Shown here piece after piece: positions 8,850 through 16,880 of a stretch of 64,000 nucleotides of DNA (positions are counted from its first letter, which is position 1; each line of letters starts with the position of its first letter). Under the pieces are notes generated by a model. That model did no database searches and was not told where the DNA came from. It saw only the letters and a program-made list of their open reading frames with translations. The position numbers and the translations under genes are program-made. Source of the DNA: Planococcus donghaensis (GTDB lineage: Bacteria; Bacillota; Bacilli; Bacillales_A; Planococcaceae); assembly GCF_001687665.2 (NCBI RefSeq), contig NZ_CP016543.2, positions 248,001-312,000 of the forward strand, in the 5' to 3' direction.

Positions 8850-10459
8850 TGAACCGGCACCTTTTTGAAGGAACAGGCACATTAATCCGGTTTATTCTAC
8901 GTCGAGATCGACTGCGATTACCGATTTGGCTCGCCTCTTTTATTGCGATTTCGGTAATTGTGGCCTTAGCTTTTGCGGGGCTCTATCCAACCAATGCAGA
9001 CAGACTAGTGATAGCTGAAACAATGCAAAATCCGGCTGTGATCGCCATGCTCGGTCCAGGCTATGGTTATGGACTGGAAACTTATCCGATTGGGGCGATT
9101 ACGGCTCACGAAATGTTGTTAATGACTTCCATAGTGGTTGCGCTAATGAATATCTTATTGATGATTCGCCATACACGGACAGATGAAGAAGATGGTCGAA
9201 TTGAACTGGTTCGCTCTTTGCCGGTAGGGAGACTGTCTAATTTACTATCGACTTTAATTGTGTTGACTAGCGTGAATGTTGTCTTGGCGTTATTTTTAGG
9301 CTTTTCATTAGCAGTGCTCGGCATAGAAGGCATGGGACTTGCAGGGTCACTCCTGTACGGTTCGGCTTTAGGAGCAAGTGGATTGATTTTTGCGGGCGTC
9401 GCCGCTGTTTGTGCGCAGTTGTCTTCAAATGCTCGAAGCACACTGGGGTTAGCGTTTACCTTTTTGTTAGTGTCTTACATCATTCGTGTAATTGGCGACT
9501 TAAGAAATGAGACGTTGTCTTGGTTTTCACCCCTTAGCTGGGTTTTGCGGACAGAAGTATACGTCAACAATTATTGGTGGCCGATTGGATTGGCCGTATC
9601 GGTAGCTTTGCTGTTAATGGGTTTAGCTTTATACCTCAATTCCATTAGAGATCTTGGCTCGGGCTTTCTCCCTTCACGATCTGGGAAAGAAAAAGCTTCA
9701 AAAGCGCTTCTCAGTTCGCTTGGTCTAGTCTTCCGACTACAACGAACCGGCTTTATCATTTGGGGAATTGGGCTTTTGGTTATTGGCGTGATATATGGCT
9801 CGCTTTTTGGAGAGTTAGAAACCTATTTTGAGGATATTGATCTGATGCAGCAAATGGTTATTTTAGTAGAAGGGTTTTCACTAACGGAACAATTCATCCC
9901 GTTACTCATGTCCATCATTGCTATTTTATCTACCATTCCGGTATTAATGTCGATATTAAAAGTGAAAACAGAAGAAAAAAACGACCGACTGGAGCATCTG
10001 GTAAGTCGGGCGGTTTCTAGAAATCGACTGCTGGGCAGTTACTTGGTTATGTCGATTTTAACCGGATTTGTTATGTTGACTGTATCGTCTATCGGTTTGG
10101 GCGTGATGGGGAATATGGTAATGGAGGAAAGTTTACCGCTTGGCACTTATTATAGCTCGGCCATGGTTTATTTTCCGGCAATTCTTGCTATGATCGGAGT
10201 AGCGGTACTATTGTTTGGTTGGCTCCCGAAATGGACAGGTTTAGTGTGGCTGTATTTGGCGCTTGCATTTTTCATTGTCTACATGGGAAGTTTGTTCCAG
10301 TTCAAAGATTGGGTAGAAAAGTTAACGCCATTTGGCTATGTGACGAAAATTCCGATCGAAGACATGGACTACTGGAGTGCCGGGATTATGGTTGTGCTAG
10401 CGATTGGTTTTATTGGAATCGGAATGATTGGCTTTAACCGTAGAGATATTGGAAGATAA
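8849..10459 (+). CDS. ABC-2 type exporter permease, twelve-helix form
   Basis: 536-residue membrane protein with two similar halves of about six helices each. Each half begins with a short amphipathic stretch before its first helix (LIRFILRRDRLRLPIWLAS near residue 12 and LVFRLQRTGFIIWGIG near 290), as in tetronasin/antibiotic-type permeases where one chain replaces a dimer. It overlaps the ATPase stop (TAATG). Substrate unknown; related systems export polyether antibiotics or confer drug resistance. Confidence 0.82.
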   Translation: MNRHLFEGTGTLIRFILRRDRLRLPIWLASFIAISVIVALAFAGLYPTNADRLVIAETMQNPAVIAMLGPGYGYGLETYPIGAITAHEMLLMTSIVVALMNILLMIRHTRTDEEDGRIELVRSLPVGRLSNLLSTLIVLTSVNVVLALFLGFSLAVLGIEGMGLAGSLLYGSALGASGLIFAGVAAVCAQLSSNARSTLGLAFTFLLVSYIIRVIGDLRNETLSWFSPLSWVLRTEVYVNNYWWPIGLAVSVALLLMGLALYLNSIRDLGSGFLPSRSGKEKASKALLSSLGLVFRLQRTGFIIWGIGLLVIGVIYGSLFGELETYFEDIDLMQQMVILVEGFSLTEQFIPLLMSIIAILSTIPVLMSILKVKTEEKNDRLEHLVSRAVSRNRLLGSYLVMSILTGFVMLTVSSIGLGVMGNMVMEESLPLGTYYSSAMVYFPAILAMIGVAVLLFGWLPKWTGLVWLYLALAFFIVYMGSLFQFKDWVEKLTPFGYVTKIPIEDMDYWSAGIMVVLAIGFIGIGMIGFNRRDIGR

Positions 10460-10461
10460 AG

Positions 10462-10503
10462 AAAACCCTGTTATCCATGTAAAAAGGATAACAGGGTTTT
10501 TTC
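10462..10503. terminator. Bidirectional terminator
   Basis: Perfect 15-bp stem aaaaccctgttatcc / ggataacagggtttt with T-runs on both sides, between the exporter permease and convergent lrgB. Confidence 0.9.
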
Positions 10504-10505
10504 TG

Positions 10506-11195
10506 TTATAACAGCAACCACGCAGCAATTGGTCCGAGTAAAGCACCGAGTACGGCGCTTAATGTCATCGCAACGGAACTCATCGAGGCTTCTTGTTGAC
10601 CGTATTCAAAGGCTTTTGCTGTGCCCATGCCGTGAGCAGAAGTGCCGAGGGCAATACCTCGACCAATCGCCGAGTCGATATGTAGCCAATGCAATAGAGA
10701 AGGTCCGAGAATATACCCGGTGAATCCAGCTACCATAACAAACACTGCCGCTAAGGAAGGGATACCGCCTAAATTGCTAGCCACTTGCATCGCAACAGGA
10801 GTCGTTAACGATTTTGGTAAAACTGTCAAAATGAGTTGTTCTGAAAAACGAAACAATTGAGTGAACAAGACTCCACTGGCCATACCGACGGTTACCCCAG
10901 CTACGATACCTGAAATTACCGGTATCAAGTTTGTGAAAAGCAACTCTCTTTGTTTGTACAAAGGAATTGCTAATGCAACAACTGCCGGACCGAGCAATGT
11001 ACCAATCCAACTACCGCCTGTCATATACGTATCGTAAGGGACATTAGCTATTACTAAAATGATGGCGAGAATGGCAGTAGAAGCAAGTACAGGGTTTAGC
11101 AAGGTTTTACGATACCGTAAATAAACGATATTCGTAAGAAAATAAGTAGCTACGGTTAACGTGGCAAAAAAAGCAGCGAGTAAGTTAAATTCCAT
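10506..11195 (-). CDS. lrgB: LrgB/CidB-family membrane protein (PftB-like)
   Basis: 229-residue membrane protein of the LrgB family, with about seven helices and the family segments NLGGIPSLAAVFVMVAGFTGYILG and GIALGTSAHGMGTAKAFE. LrgAB/CidAB pairs were described as holin-like modulators of murein hydrolases; the B. subtilis pair PftAB is a pyruvate transporter, which may be the better model. The start at 11195 has GGAAGGAGC upstream and overlaps the lrgA stop as TAATG; the frame extends upstream to 11240 but without support. Confidence 0.88.
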   Translation of the reverse strand: MEFNLLAAFFATLTVATYFLTNIVYLRYRKTLLNPVLASTAILAIILVIANVPYDTYMTGGSWIGTLLGPAVVALAIPLYKQRELLFTNLIPVISGIVAGVTVGMASGVLFTQLFRFSEQLILTVLPKSLTTPVAMQVASNLGGIPSLAAVFVMVAGFTGYILGPSLLHWLHIDSAIGRGIALGTSAHGMGTAKAFEYGQQEASMSSVAMTLSAVLGALLGPIAAWLLL

Positions 11196-11560
11196 TAATC
11201 GGATCGCTCCTTCCGTTTTGCAGCATACTGACTGACCCACCCGGCTACAGCCATCGCAAGAAATGTACTAGCCATAACAATGGGAATGAGCAAAATCCCT
11301 TTTCCTGAAAATAGCTCGCCGTACTCAATAACCCCAACAGTCGCTGGGATAAAATAAAGCGGCAAAAAAGCTAAGATGAAATGCGCGCCTGATTCAATCC
11401 ATTCCAAACGATAAATTTTCAACATAAGAGCAGCGAAAAGCAAAAGAAACCCGATAATGCTGCCCGGCAAAGGAATATTGAAAAAATCCTGTAGTTGTTC
11501 ACCTATTAGATAAAATCCAACAATAACAAGAATATGAAGTAGAGTATAAACATATTTCAA
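11195..11560 (-). CDS. lrgA: LrgA/CidA-family holin-like protein (PftA-like)
   Basis: 121-residue protein with four hydrophobic helices, partner of LrgB. The family motif LPGSIIGFLLLFAALML is near residue 32. The start is TTG at 11560, with AAAGGCGG about eight bases upstream; the nearby ATG at 11553 is out of frame. No LytST two-component system lies next to it. Confidence 0.85.
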   Translation of the reverse strand: MKYVYTLLHILVIVGFYLIGEQLQDFFNIPLPGSIIGFLLLFAALMLKIYRLEWIESGAHFILAFLPLYFIPATVGVIEYGELFSGKGILLIPIVMASTFLAMAVAGWVSQYAAKRKERSD

Positions 11561-12079
11561 AAGATACGCCGCCTTTCGAATAGAGTGAGGTGACTACCAA
11601 TTCTTTCCGTAATAAATTATTTTACAGCATTATGGTTGAAAAGCGAGAGCAGTTGAGCTTCTTTTGCAGCTAGCTTAAGCAATTGATATGAAAAATCGAA
11701 TGAAATACTTTAAATTACATGAAAATTTATTAGGAAAATAGAGTAAAAGTGTTAATGAATACAGAATGAATACTATTTTGACTTTCTAACAGCCGATGCA
11801 TGTGGTGCCTCTAAAAACGGCTGGGAAAATCAGTATTTTTCTTGATTTTTATACATCTAAAAGTATATGTAGTATATCGAGATAATGATCACGTATTGAT
11901 GAATTGATAAAATAGCAAGAAATTTTAAAAAATGTGCATTAGAAGGCTTGCATTTCAAATAACATGCTGTATTATTACTTTATGCAATATATCGCAATCT
12001 TTTTTGAAAAGGAAATGTATTATATTGGTATATATAAAGTACGTATGTTTAAGCGTTAAAATTTTAGGAGGAATTAGCA
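11561..12079. other. 519-bp intergenic region upstream of brnQ
   Basis: AT-rich region between the divergent lrgAB and brnQ. It holds a possible hairpin (cagccg...cggctg, about 11789-11823), an element TATGCAATATATCG at 11981-11994 that recurs upstream of the GntR gene, and a likely brnQ promoter between about 12003 and 12034 (TTGAAA then TATATT/TATATA). No T-box or other known riboswitch core is seen. Confidence 0.5.
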
Positions 12080-13450
12080 GTGGATAGTAAATTATCATTT
12101 AAGTCGTATGCGGTAGTAGGAATGATGTTGTTTGCACTTTTCTTTGGAGCAGGTAACTTAATCTTTCCTGCACAGCTAGGACAGTATGCCGGAACAAATG
12201 TCTGGATTGCCATTTTTGGTTTTCTAATCACAGGTGTTGGTTTACCGTTACTTGGAATCTTGGCGATTGGTTATTCGAAAAGTAACGATTTGCAAGATTT
12301 ATCAAGTCGTGTGCATCCGGTTTATGGACTGGTTTTCACAGCGTTATTGTATTTGACGATTGGCCCATTTTTTGCTTTACCAAGAACCGGCGCAGTTTCT
12401 TATGAAGTTGGGGTTGCCCCATTTATCGGAGATGCCAATGCAACAATCGGTTTGCTTATATTCTCTCTCATCTTTTTCGGGGTTTCACTTTTGGTTTCCT
12501 TAAACCCAACGAAAATAGTAGATAGCATCGGGAAAATTCTTTCACCAGCTATTTTAATAACGTTAGGTGTGTTGCTAGTTGCCGCTTTTGTAAATCCAAT
12601 GGGCAGTCAAGAAGCACCACAGCCAGTTTATTCAACAGGCGCTTTCTTTACAGGTTTCACAGAAGGTTATAACACAATGGACGCTCTTGCTTCTCTTGTA
12701 TTTGGGATTATTGTGATCTCAGCTGTTCGTAAAATGGGCGTAACGTCGTCTAAAGGTGTCTTGATGGCGACCATGAAGAGTGGTATTGTCGCATCCGCCT
12801 TATTAGCCATCGTTTACACTGGAATTGCTTATTTAGGTTCAACAAGTACATCTACTTTAGGTGTGATGGAAACGGGTGGACCTGTGTTGAGCGGCGCTTC
12901 GAATTATTATTTTGGAACGTTTGGTGCCACATTGCTAGCGGTCATTATCATTCTTGCTTGTTTGACAACGGCAATTGGTTTAACGGTAGCTAACGCTGAG
13001 TTTTTCCACAAATTGACGCCGAAAGTTAGCTATAAAATGTATGTTGTTATTTTCTCTGTCTTTTCATTGGTTGTAACCAATGCAGGACTTTCCAACATCA
13101 TTACGTATTCGATTCCAGTATTAATGTTCCTGTATCCGTTAGCGATTGTACTGATCATATTAACGTTTGTGTCTCCATTATTTAAACACGCTCAATTGGT
13201 GTATGTATCGACTATTATCGTTACATTTTTGATCAGCATTATTGACGGATTTAAAACCTTGACTGCTTTGTTAGGTGTCGAAAATCCAACATGGCTTCAG
13301 TCAGTAATTGATTTTTACTCAGCTACATTACCGCTTTATAACAATGGACTGGGATGGCTCTTGCCAGCGATTATTGTTATCGCCATCACGACGATGATTG
13401 CTCGTAGCAAAAAGAATGTAAAAGTTCAAACAGCTCAGCAAAATTCATAA
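12080..13450 (+). CDS. brnQ: Branched-chain amino acid:cation symporter BrnQ
   Basis: 456-residue LIVCS-family transporter with about twelve helices. The N-terminal signature MMLFALFFGAGNLIFPAQLG is diagnostic, followed by GPFFALPRTGAVSYEVG. It takes up leucine, isoleucine and valine with Na+ or H+. The start is GTG at 12080 with TAGGAGG eight bases upstream. It faces a GntR/FCD regulator across a shared terminator and probably is its target, since both upstream regions carry TATRCAATATATCG. Confidence 0.93.
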   Translation: MDSKLSFKSYAVVGMMLFALFFGAGNLIFPAQLGQYAGTNVWIAIFGFLITGVGLPLLGILAIGYSKSNDLQDLSSRVHPVYGLVFTALLYLTIGPFFALPRTGAVSYEVGVAPFIGDANATIGLLIFSLIFFGVSLLVSLNPTKIVDSIGKILSPAILITLGVLLVAAFVNPMGSQEAPQPVYSTGAFFTGFTEGYNTMDALASLVFGIIVISAVRKMGVTSSKGVLMATMKSGIVASALLAIVYTGIAYLGSTSTSTLGVMETGGPVLSGASNYYFGTFGATLLAVIIILACLTTAIGLTVANAEFFHKLTPKVSYKMYVVIFSVFSLVVTNAGLSNIITYSIPVLMFLYPLAIVLIILTFVSPLFKHAQLVYVSTIIVTFLISIIDGFKTLTALLGVENPTWLQSVIDFYSATLPLYNNGLGWLLPAIIVIAITTMIARSKKNVKVQTAQQNS

Positions 13451-13496
13451 TTGAAGGAATAAAGGTGGGTTCGGAAAACCGGGTCTGCTTCAACAT

Positions 13497-13541
13497 AAAA
13501 GCTGTATCAAAAGCATTTTCGCTTTTGATACAGCTTTTTAT
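13497..13541. terminator. Bidirectional terminator between brnQ and gntR-type gene
   Basis: Stem of about 18 bp, aaaagctgtatcaaaagc / gcttttgatacagctttt, loop ATTTTC. Confidence 0.92.
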
Positions 13542-13547
13542 AATGGC

Positions 13548-14210
13548 TTATAAACTTTTTTCGGTTGTAAGGTCATCTATCGTTCGAGCCCAATTTATTT
13601 TCATCAATTGGGTCACTTTTTCTGGGTTTTTCTCTTTTAAAGTTTGAATAATTTCGACATGTTCGTCATACGAGCTTTTTGTCAGCATTAATGAATGATG
13701 GAAAAATTGTCTTCTTACATGAGATTGAAGGCTGCTGAGTATCGAGTGAATATAAGGATTGTTAGCGGCATCGACAATGATTTGGTGAAACTCTTGATCA
13801 ATTTTCAAAGCGGAAAAACCGTCTTGGATTTCAATGGCTTCAAGAAAGCGTTGGTTTGTTTCTTCTAATAAAGTGAAGATGTCTTGATTGAGATTAGGGA
13901 TGGCTAACTCTGCCGATAGGGCTTGCAAAACGGCAAGAGGTGGGAGTAAATCTTTCAAGTCCCCTTTTTTTATGTTCGTAACGCGCGTGGCTTTGCCCGG
14001 GAACATTTCTACAAATCCTTGCACTTCTAACAATTGCAAAGCTTCACGGATAGGGGTTCTGCTTAAGCTCAATGCTTGTGCTAAATCCGTATCAATTAGT
14101 TTTTCTTCAGGTTGTAACGTGCCATCAATAATCCATTGCTGCAATTGAAGATAAGCACTTTCTTTGGCTGAGACACGGACAGGCTTTGTGTAGTTCACTG
14201 GAATAGGCAT
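13548..14210 (-). CDS. GntR-family transcriptional regulator, FCD subfamily
   Basis: 220-residue regulator. The N-terminal winged helix (about residues 12-78) contains DTDLAQALSLSRTPIREALQLLE and GFVEMFPGKATRV; the C-terminal all-helical FCD effector domain carries the metal/ligand histidines (DQEFHQIIVDAANN, SYDEHVEIIQTL). It probably senses a small carboxylic or amino acid. Convergent with brnQ, so it may control that transporter as well as itself. Confidence 0.9.
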   Translation of the reverse strand: MPIPVNYTKPVRVSAKESAYLQLQQWIIDGTLQPEEKLIDTDLAQALSLSRTPIREALQLLEVQGFVEMFPGKATRVTNIKKGDLKDLLPPLAVLQALSAELAIPNLNQDIFTLLEETNQRFLEAIEIQDGFSALKIDQEFHQIIVDAANNPYIHSILSSLQSHVRRQFFHHSLMLTKSSYDEHVEIIQTLKEKNPEKVTQLMKINWARTIDDLTTEKSL

Positions 14211-14245
14211 TGCGAGCTCTCCTTTTCTACTGCTAGATTACTCCT

Positions 14246-14273
14246 ATTATACAGTAATACTCGCTTACGACAA
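14246..14273 (-). promoter_or_regulatory. Promoter of the GntR-type gene
   Basis: Minus-strand TTGTCG (14273-14268), 16-base spacer, perfect TATAAT (14251-14246), ahead of the start at 14210. Confidence 0.6.
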
Positions 14274-14280
14274 AATATAT

Positions 14281-14300
14281 TATACAATATATCGGTATAC
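14281..14300. promoter_or_regulatory. Candidate GntR operator
   Basis: TATAC and GTATA form inverted arms nine bases apart around AATATATCG, just upstream of the gntR -35. TATRCAATATATCG is shared with 11981-11994 upstream of brnQ. Assignment to this regulator is inference. Confidence 0.45.
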
Positions 14301-14392
14301 ACCCAAAAACAGTCTACAAATAGCCGTTTGTGGTCTTTAAAATCGGGAATGATAAAAGGAAGAATAGATTTATATACTGAGGGGGACTAAGA

Positions 14393-14749
14393 ATGCTATC
14401 AATCGTGCCGAGTAAGGACGTTGAAACTATTGCCATTGAATTTGAAGGCGAAGTAACACATGAAGATGCCATGAAAATTGATAAAATTATTCAAGATAAA
14501 TACGCAGATAAAGGAAAGTTTAATATTTACGCCATTATAAGTGAAGAACATGGAGCAACATTTGAAGGCCTTGAAGAAAGCATGAGGCAAAATAGAGAGG
14601 CGTGGAATCACTTTCACAAATTCGCGGTGATTAGTTCGAGTCATGGAGAAGAACAATTAGTTGAAATGAAACTTCTATTGCCAGATATTGAAGTAAAGTA
14701 TTTTAAGTTAGATGAAATGAATGAAGCATGGGAATGGATTCAAGAGTGA
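14393..14749 (+). CDS. SpoIIAA-like (STAS-fold) protein
   Basis: 118-residue soluble protein with the alternating pattern of the SpoIIAA-like family (IAIEFEGEVTHEDAMKID at the N-terminus, FHKFAVISSSHGEEQLV, KYFKLDEMNEAWEWI at the C-terminus). These proteins have a CRAL/TRIO or STAS-like fold and are thought to bind a small hydrophobic ligand; no defined role. Monocistronic, with a strong terminator directly after it. GAGGGGG lies before the start. Confidence 0.75.
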   Translation: MLSIVPSKDVETIAIEFEGEVTHEDAMKIDKIIQDKYADKGKFNIYAIISEEHGATFEGLEESMRQNREAWNHFHKFAVISSSHGEEQLVEMKLLLPDIEVKYFKLDEMNEAWEWIQE

Positions 14750-14751
14750 AG

Positions 14752-14786
14752 AAAAGCGTTTTGCATGATTGCAAAACGCTTTTTTT
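14752..14786. terminator. Bidirectional terminator
   Basis: Perfect stem aaaagcgttttgca / tgcaaaacgctttt with T-run. Confidence 0.9.
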
Positions 14787-14798
14787 AATAGAGCTTTT

Positions 14799-15002
14799 TT
14801 AGGATTCTTCAATTTTGAGCAAATCAGCTTTAACGATGTGAAAAATACTTAACACAATGGTGTTTCCTTCTGCGTCTTTTACAGGAAACAGACTTACGGC
14901 TATCCCTGAGAAATGATTTTCTAGAGGACCTTCAATGCGAATGTTCTCCAAGTATTCCCCAGTGGTCAATCGAATATTGTAAATATAGAACTTCTTCTTC
15001 AT
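14799..15002 (-). CDS. Small hypothetical protein, 67 residues
   Basis: I do not recognise a family. It has a clear AGGAGGG site nine bases before the ATG and its own space between terminators and the next promoter, so it is probably real. The protein is a predicted small beta-rich soluble domain (alternating hydrophobic strands, KKKFYIYNIRLTTGEYLENIRI, then LSIFHIVKADLLKIEES). Confidence 0.6.
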   Translation of the reverse strand: MKKKFYIYNIRLTTGEYLENIRIEGPLENHFSGIAVSLFPVKDAEGNTIVLSIFHIVKADLLKIEES

Positions 15003-15121
15003 GACAAATCCCTCCTAAGCATCGTATTAGGAAATTCACATGACGAGGGTGGGCATAAGCTCAGCTATCGTATACACTAATTATAAAACAAAACGATGTT
15101 TTACAGATAGGATGAGAGACG

Positions 15122-16315
15122 ATGAAATCGGAAATTTCGATTAAGATAAATGATAAATTTAAAGCGGAGTATGCGAAAGGCTATCCGTTAATTACGAAAG
15201 AAGCTTTAGAAAACCCAGACATGTTAAATAAGGAAGGCAGCATTCTAAAGCTAGTGGATAAGCAAGGTCGCTTTTTGGCAAAAGGCTATTATGGCCGACA
15301 AAACAAAGGGTATGGTTGGGTTTTGACAACTAGTGAAAATGAAACCATCGATCAGTCTTTTATTGAACAAAGATTAGCGACTGCCCTATCACGTCGCCAA
15401 GCATTTTTTAACAATCCAGAGACCACGGCTTTTCGCGTTTTTAATGGGGAAGGTGATGGATTTGGTGGGTTAATCATTGATTACTATGATGGTTTTTATT
15501 TGCTAAGTTGGTATAGCGAAGGTGTTTATACGTTTAAAGACGAAGTGATTGCAGCGCTTCAAAACGTCACAGATTGCAAAGGCATTTATCAGAAAAAGCG
15601 TTTTGATACAAAAGGTCAATATATTGAAGAAGATGATTTTGTTGCAGGTGAACGTGGCGAATTTCCGCTAGTGGTTAAAGAAAATGGCGTAAACTTTGCT
15701 GTGTACTTGAATGATGGCGCAATGACGGGCATCTTTTTAGATCAACGAGACGTACGAAACACCATTAAACAAAAATACGCCAAAGGCAAAACCGTACTCA
15801 ATACGTTTTCTTATACAGGTGCATTTTCAGTAGCAGCGGCACTTGGTGGCGCGACAAAAACAACGAGCGTGGATTTGGCGAAACGCAGTTCGAGTAAGAC
15901 AATTGAGCAATTTAGTGTCAATGGCCTCGATTTTGAAAGCCAAGACATTTTGGTTATGGATGTTTTTAATTATTTTAAATACGCCAAGCGAAAAGAATTG
16001 AAATTCGATTTGGTTGTTTTGGATCCTCCAAGTTTTGCGCGTTCGAAAAAGTACACGTTCAGCACATCAAAGGATTATACGAACTTGATGAAAGAAGCGA
16101 TTGCCATTACTGAAAAAAATGGCGTTATTGTGGCTTCAACAAACAGCGCTTCTTTCGGAATGAAAAAATTCAAAGGGTTTATCGATAAAGCCTTTAAAGA
16201 AATTGGCGGCAAGTACAGCATTGTTGAAGAGTTTACATTGCCAAGTGATTTCCGCGTGCAAAAAGAATTTAAAGAAGGCAATTATTTAAAAGTGCTATTT
16301 GTGAAATTGGGCTAA
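15122..16315 (+). CDS. 23S rRNA cytosine methyltransferase, RlmI-like
   Basis: 397-residue SAM-dependent methyltransferase of the RlmI/RlmCD-like COG1092 group. The N-terminal ~75 residues look like a PUA RNA-binding domain. SAM motif I is LNTFSYTGAFSVAAALGGA near residue 226, an acidic residue follows at SVDLAKR, and motif IV is VLDPPSFARSKK. It probably makes 5-methylcytosine in 23S rRNA. GATGAGAGACG precedes the start, a weak ribosome site. No operon partners. Confidence 0.85.
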   Translation: MKSEISIKINDKFKAEYAKGYPLITKEALENPDMLNKEGSILKLVDKQGRFLAKGYYGRQNKGYGWVLTTSENETIDQSFIEQRLATALSRRQAFFNNPETTAFRVFNGEGDGFGGLIIDYYDGFYLLSWYSEGVYTFKDEVIAALQNVTDCKGIYQKKRFDTKGQYIEEDDFVAGERGEFPLVVKENGVNFAVYLNDGAMTGIFLDQRDVRNTIKQKYAKGKTVLNTFSYTGAFSVAAALGGATKTTSVDLAKRSSSKTIEQFSVNGLDFESQDILVMDVFNYFKYAKRKELKFDLVVLDPPSFARSKKYTFSTSKDYTNLMKEAIAITEKNGVIVASTNSASFGMKKFKGFIDKAFKEIGGKYSIVEEFTLPSDFRVQKEFKEGNYLKVLFVKLG

Positions 16316-16444
16316 TTCGAAATAAATACGAATAGTTTGTGACGAAATGTATTGTCGGTGTGTAAAAACAGTCGAATTGTTTTAGCAATCGCTGTACAGC
16401 GTCCGCTATGCCTTCTATAATGGATAGCAGATTGAGAGGGATAG

Positions 16445-16759
16445 TTGATGTTTAAAGATGCCTTACGTACGTTTCGTTTTATGGGACTTCTTGAAGGAAG
16501 TTCGTTGTTAATCTTACTTTTCATCGCAATGCCGTTAAAATACCTTTTTGACTTTCCGGAAGCGGTTAGCATGATCGGACCGATTCATGGTGCATTGTTT
16601 AGTCTCTATATTTTACTGACGATTTATATGACGTTTGTTTTTAAGTGGCCGTTTCGTTTCTCGGTAGGAGCTGTGATTTCTGCGTTCTTGCCTTTCGGAA
16701 ACTTCGTTTTGGATAAGCGTCTTGAACAATGGCAGCAATATAAAGCTTCTGCCGCCTGA
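16445..16759 (+). CDS. DUF3817 membrane protein
   Basis: 104-residue integral membrane protein with three helices. The DUF3817 pattern is visible: FRFMGLLEGSSLLILLFIAMPLKY, GPIHGALFSLYIL and the C-terminal FLPFGNFVLDK. Function unknown. Upstream GAGAGGGATAG is a plausible ribosome site. Confidence 0.82.
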   Translation: MMFKDALRTFRFMGLLEGSSLLILLFIAMPLKYLFDFPEAVSMIGPIHGALFSLYILLTIYMTFVFKWPFRFSVGAVISAFLPFGNFVLDKRLEQWQQYKASAA

Positions 16760-16762
16760 CCT

Positions 16763-16797
16763 AAACACTTGTGGAATTTTCCGCAAGTGTTTTATTT
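16763..16797 (+). terminator. Terminator of the DUF3817 gene
   Basis: Stem aaacacttg.gga / .ccgcaagtgttt with T-rich tail. Confidence 0.8.
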
Positions 16798-16817
16798 TAT
16801 GGAAATATAATGAGCTC

Positions 16818-16830
16818 CTCTATAATAGAG
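16818..16830. promoter_or_regulatory. Dyad covering a -10 box upstream of the ABC exporter
   Basis: CTCTATAATAGAG is a 13-bp palindrome with a perfect TATAAT (16821-16826) at its centre, about 50 bases before the exporter start. No good -35 is seen 16-18 bases upstream. It may be a repressor site over the promoter. Confidence 0.4.
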
Positions 16831-16880
16831 TTATTGAAATGAAATAGGCGTATGCGAACAGAAGAACAGGAGTTTTTAAC

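Noticed and set aside
11713..11727. Possible CodY box upstream of brnQ
   Set aside because: AATTACATGAAAATT differs from the consensus at three positions in AT-rich DNA, and lies over 350 bases from the start; too weak to list.
11964..12059. 31-codon open frame upstream of brnQ, possible leader peptide
   Set aside because: No ribosome binding site at a usable distance, no run of Leu, Ile or Val codons, and no attenuator hairpin after it.
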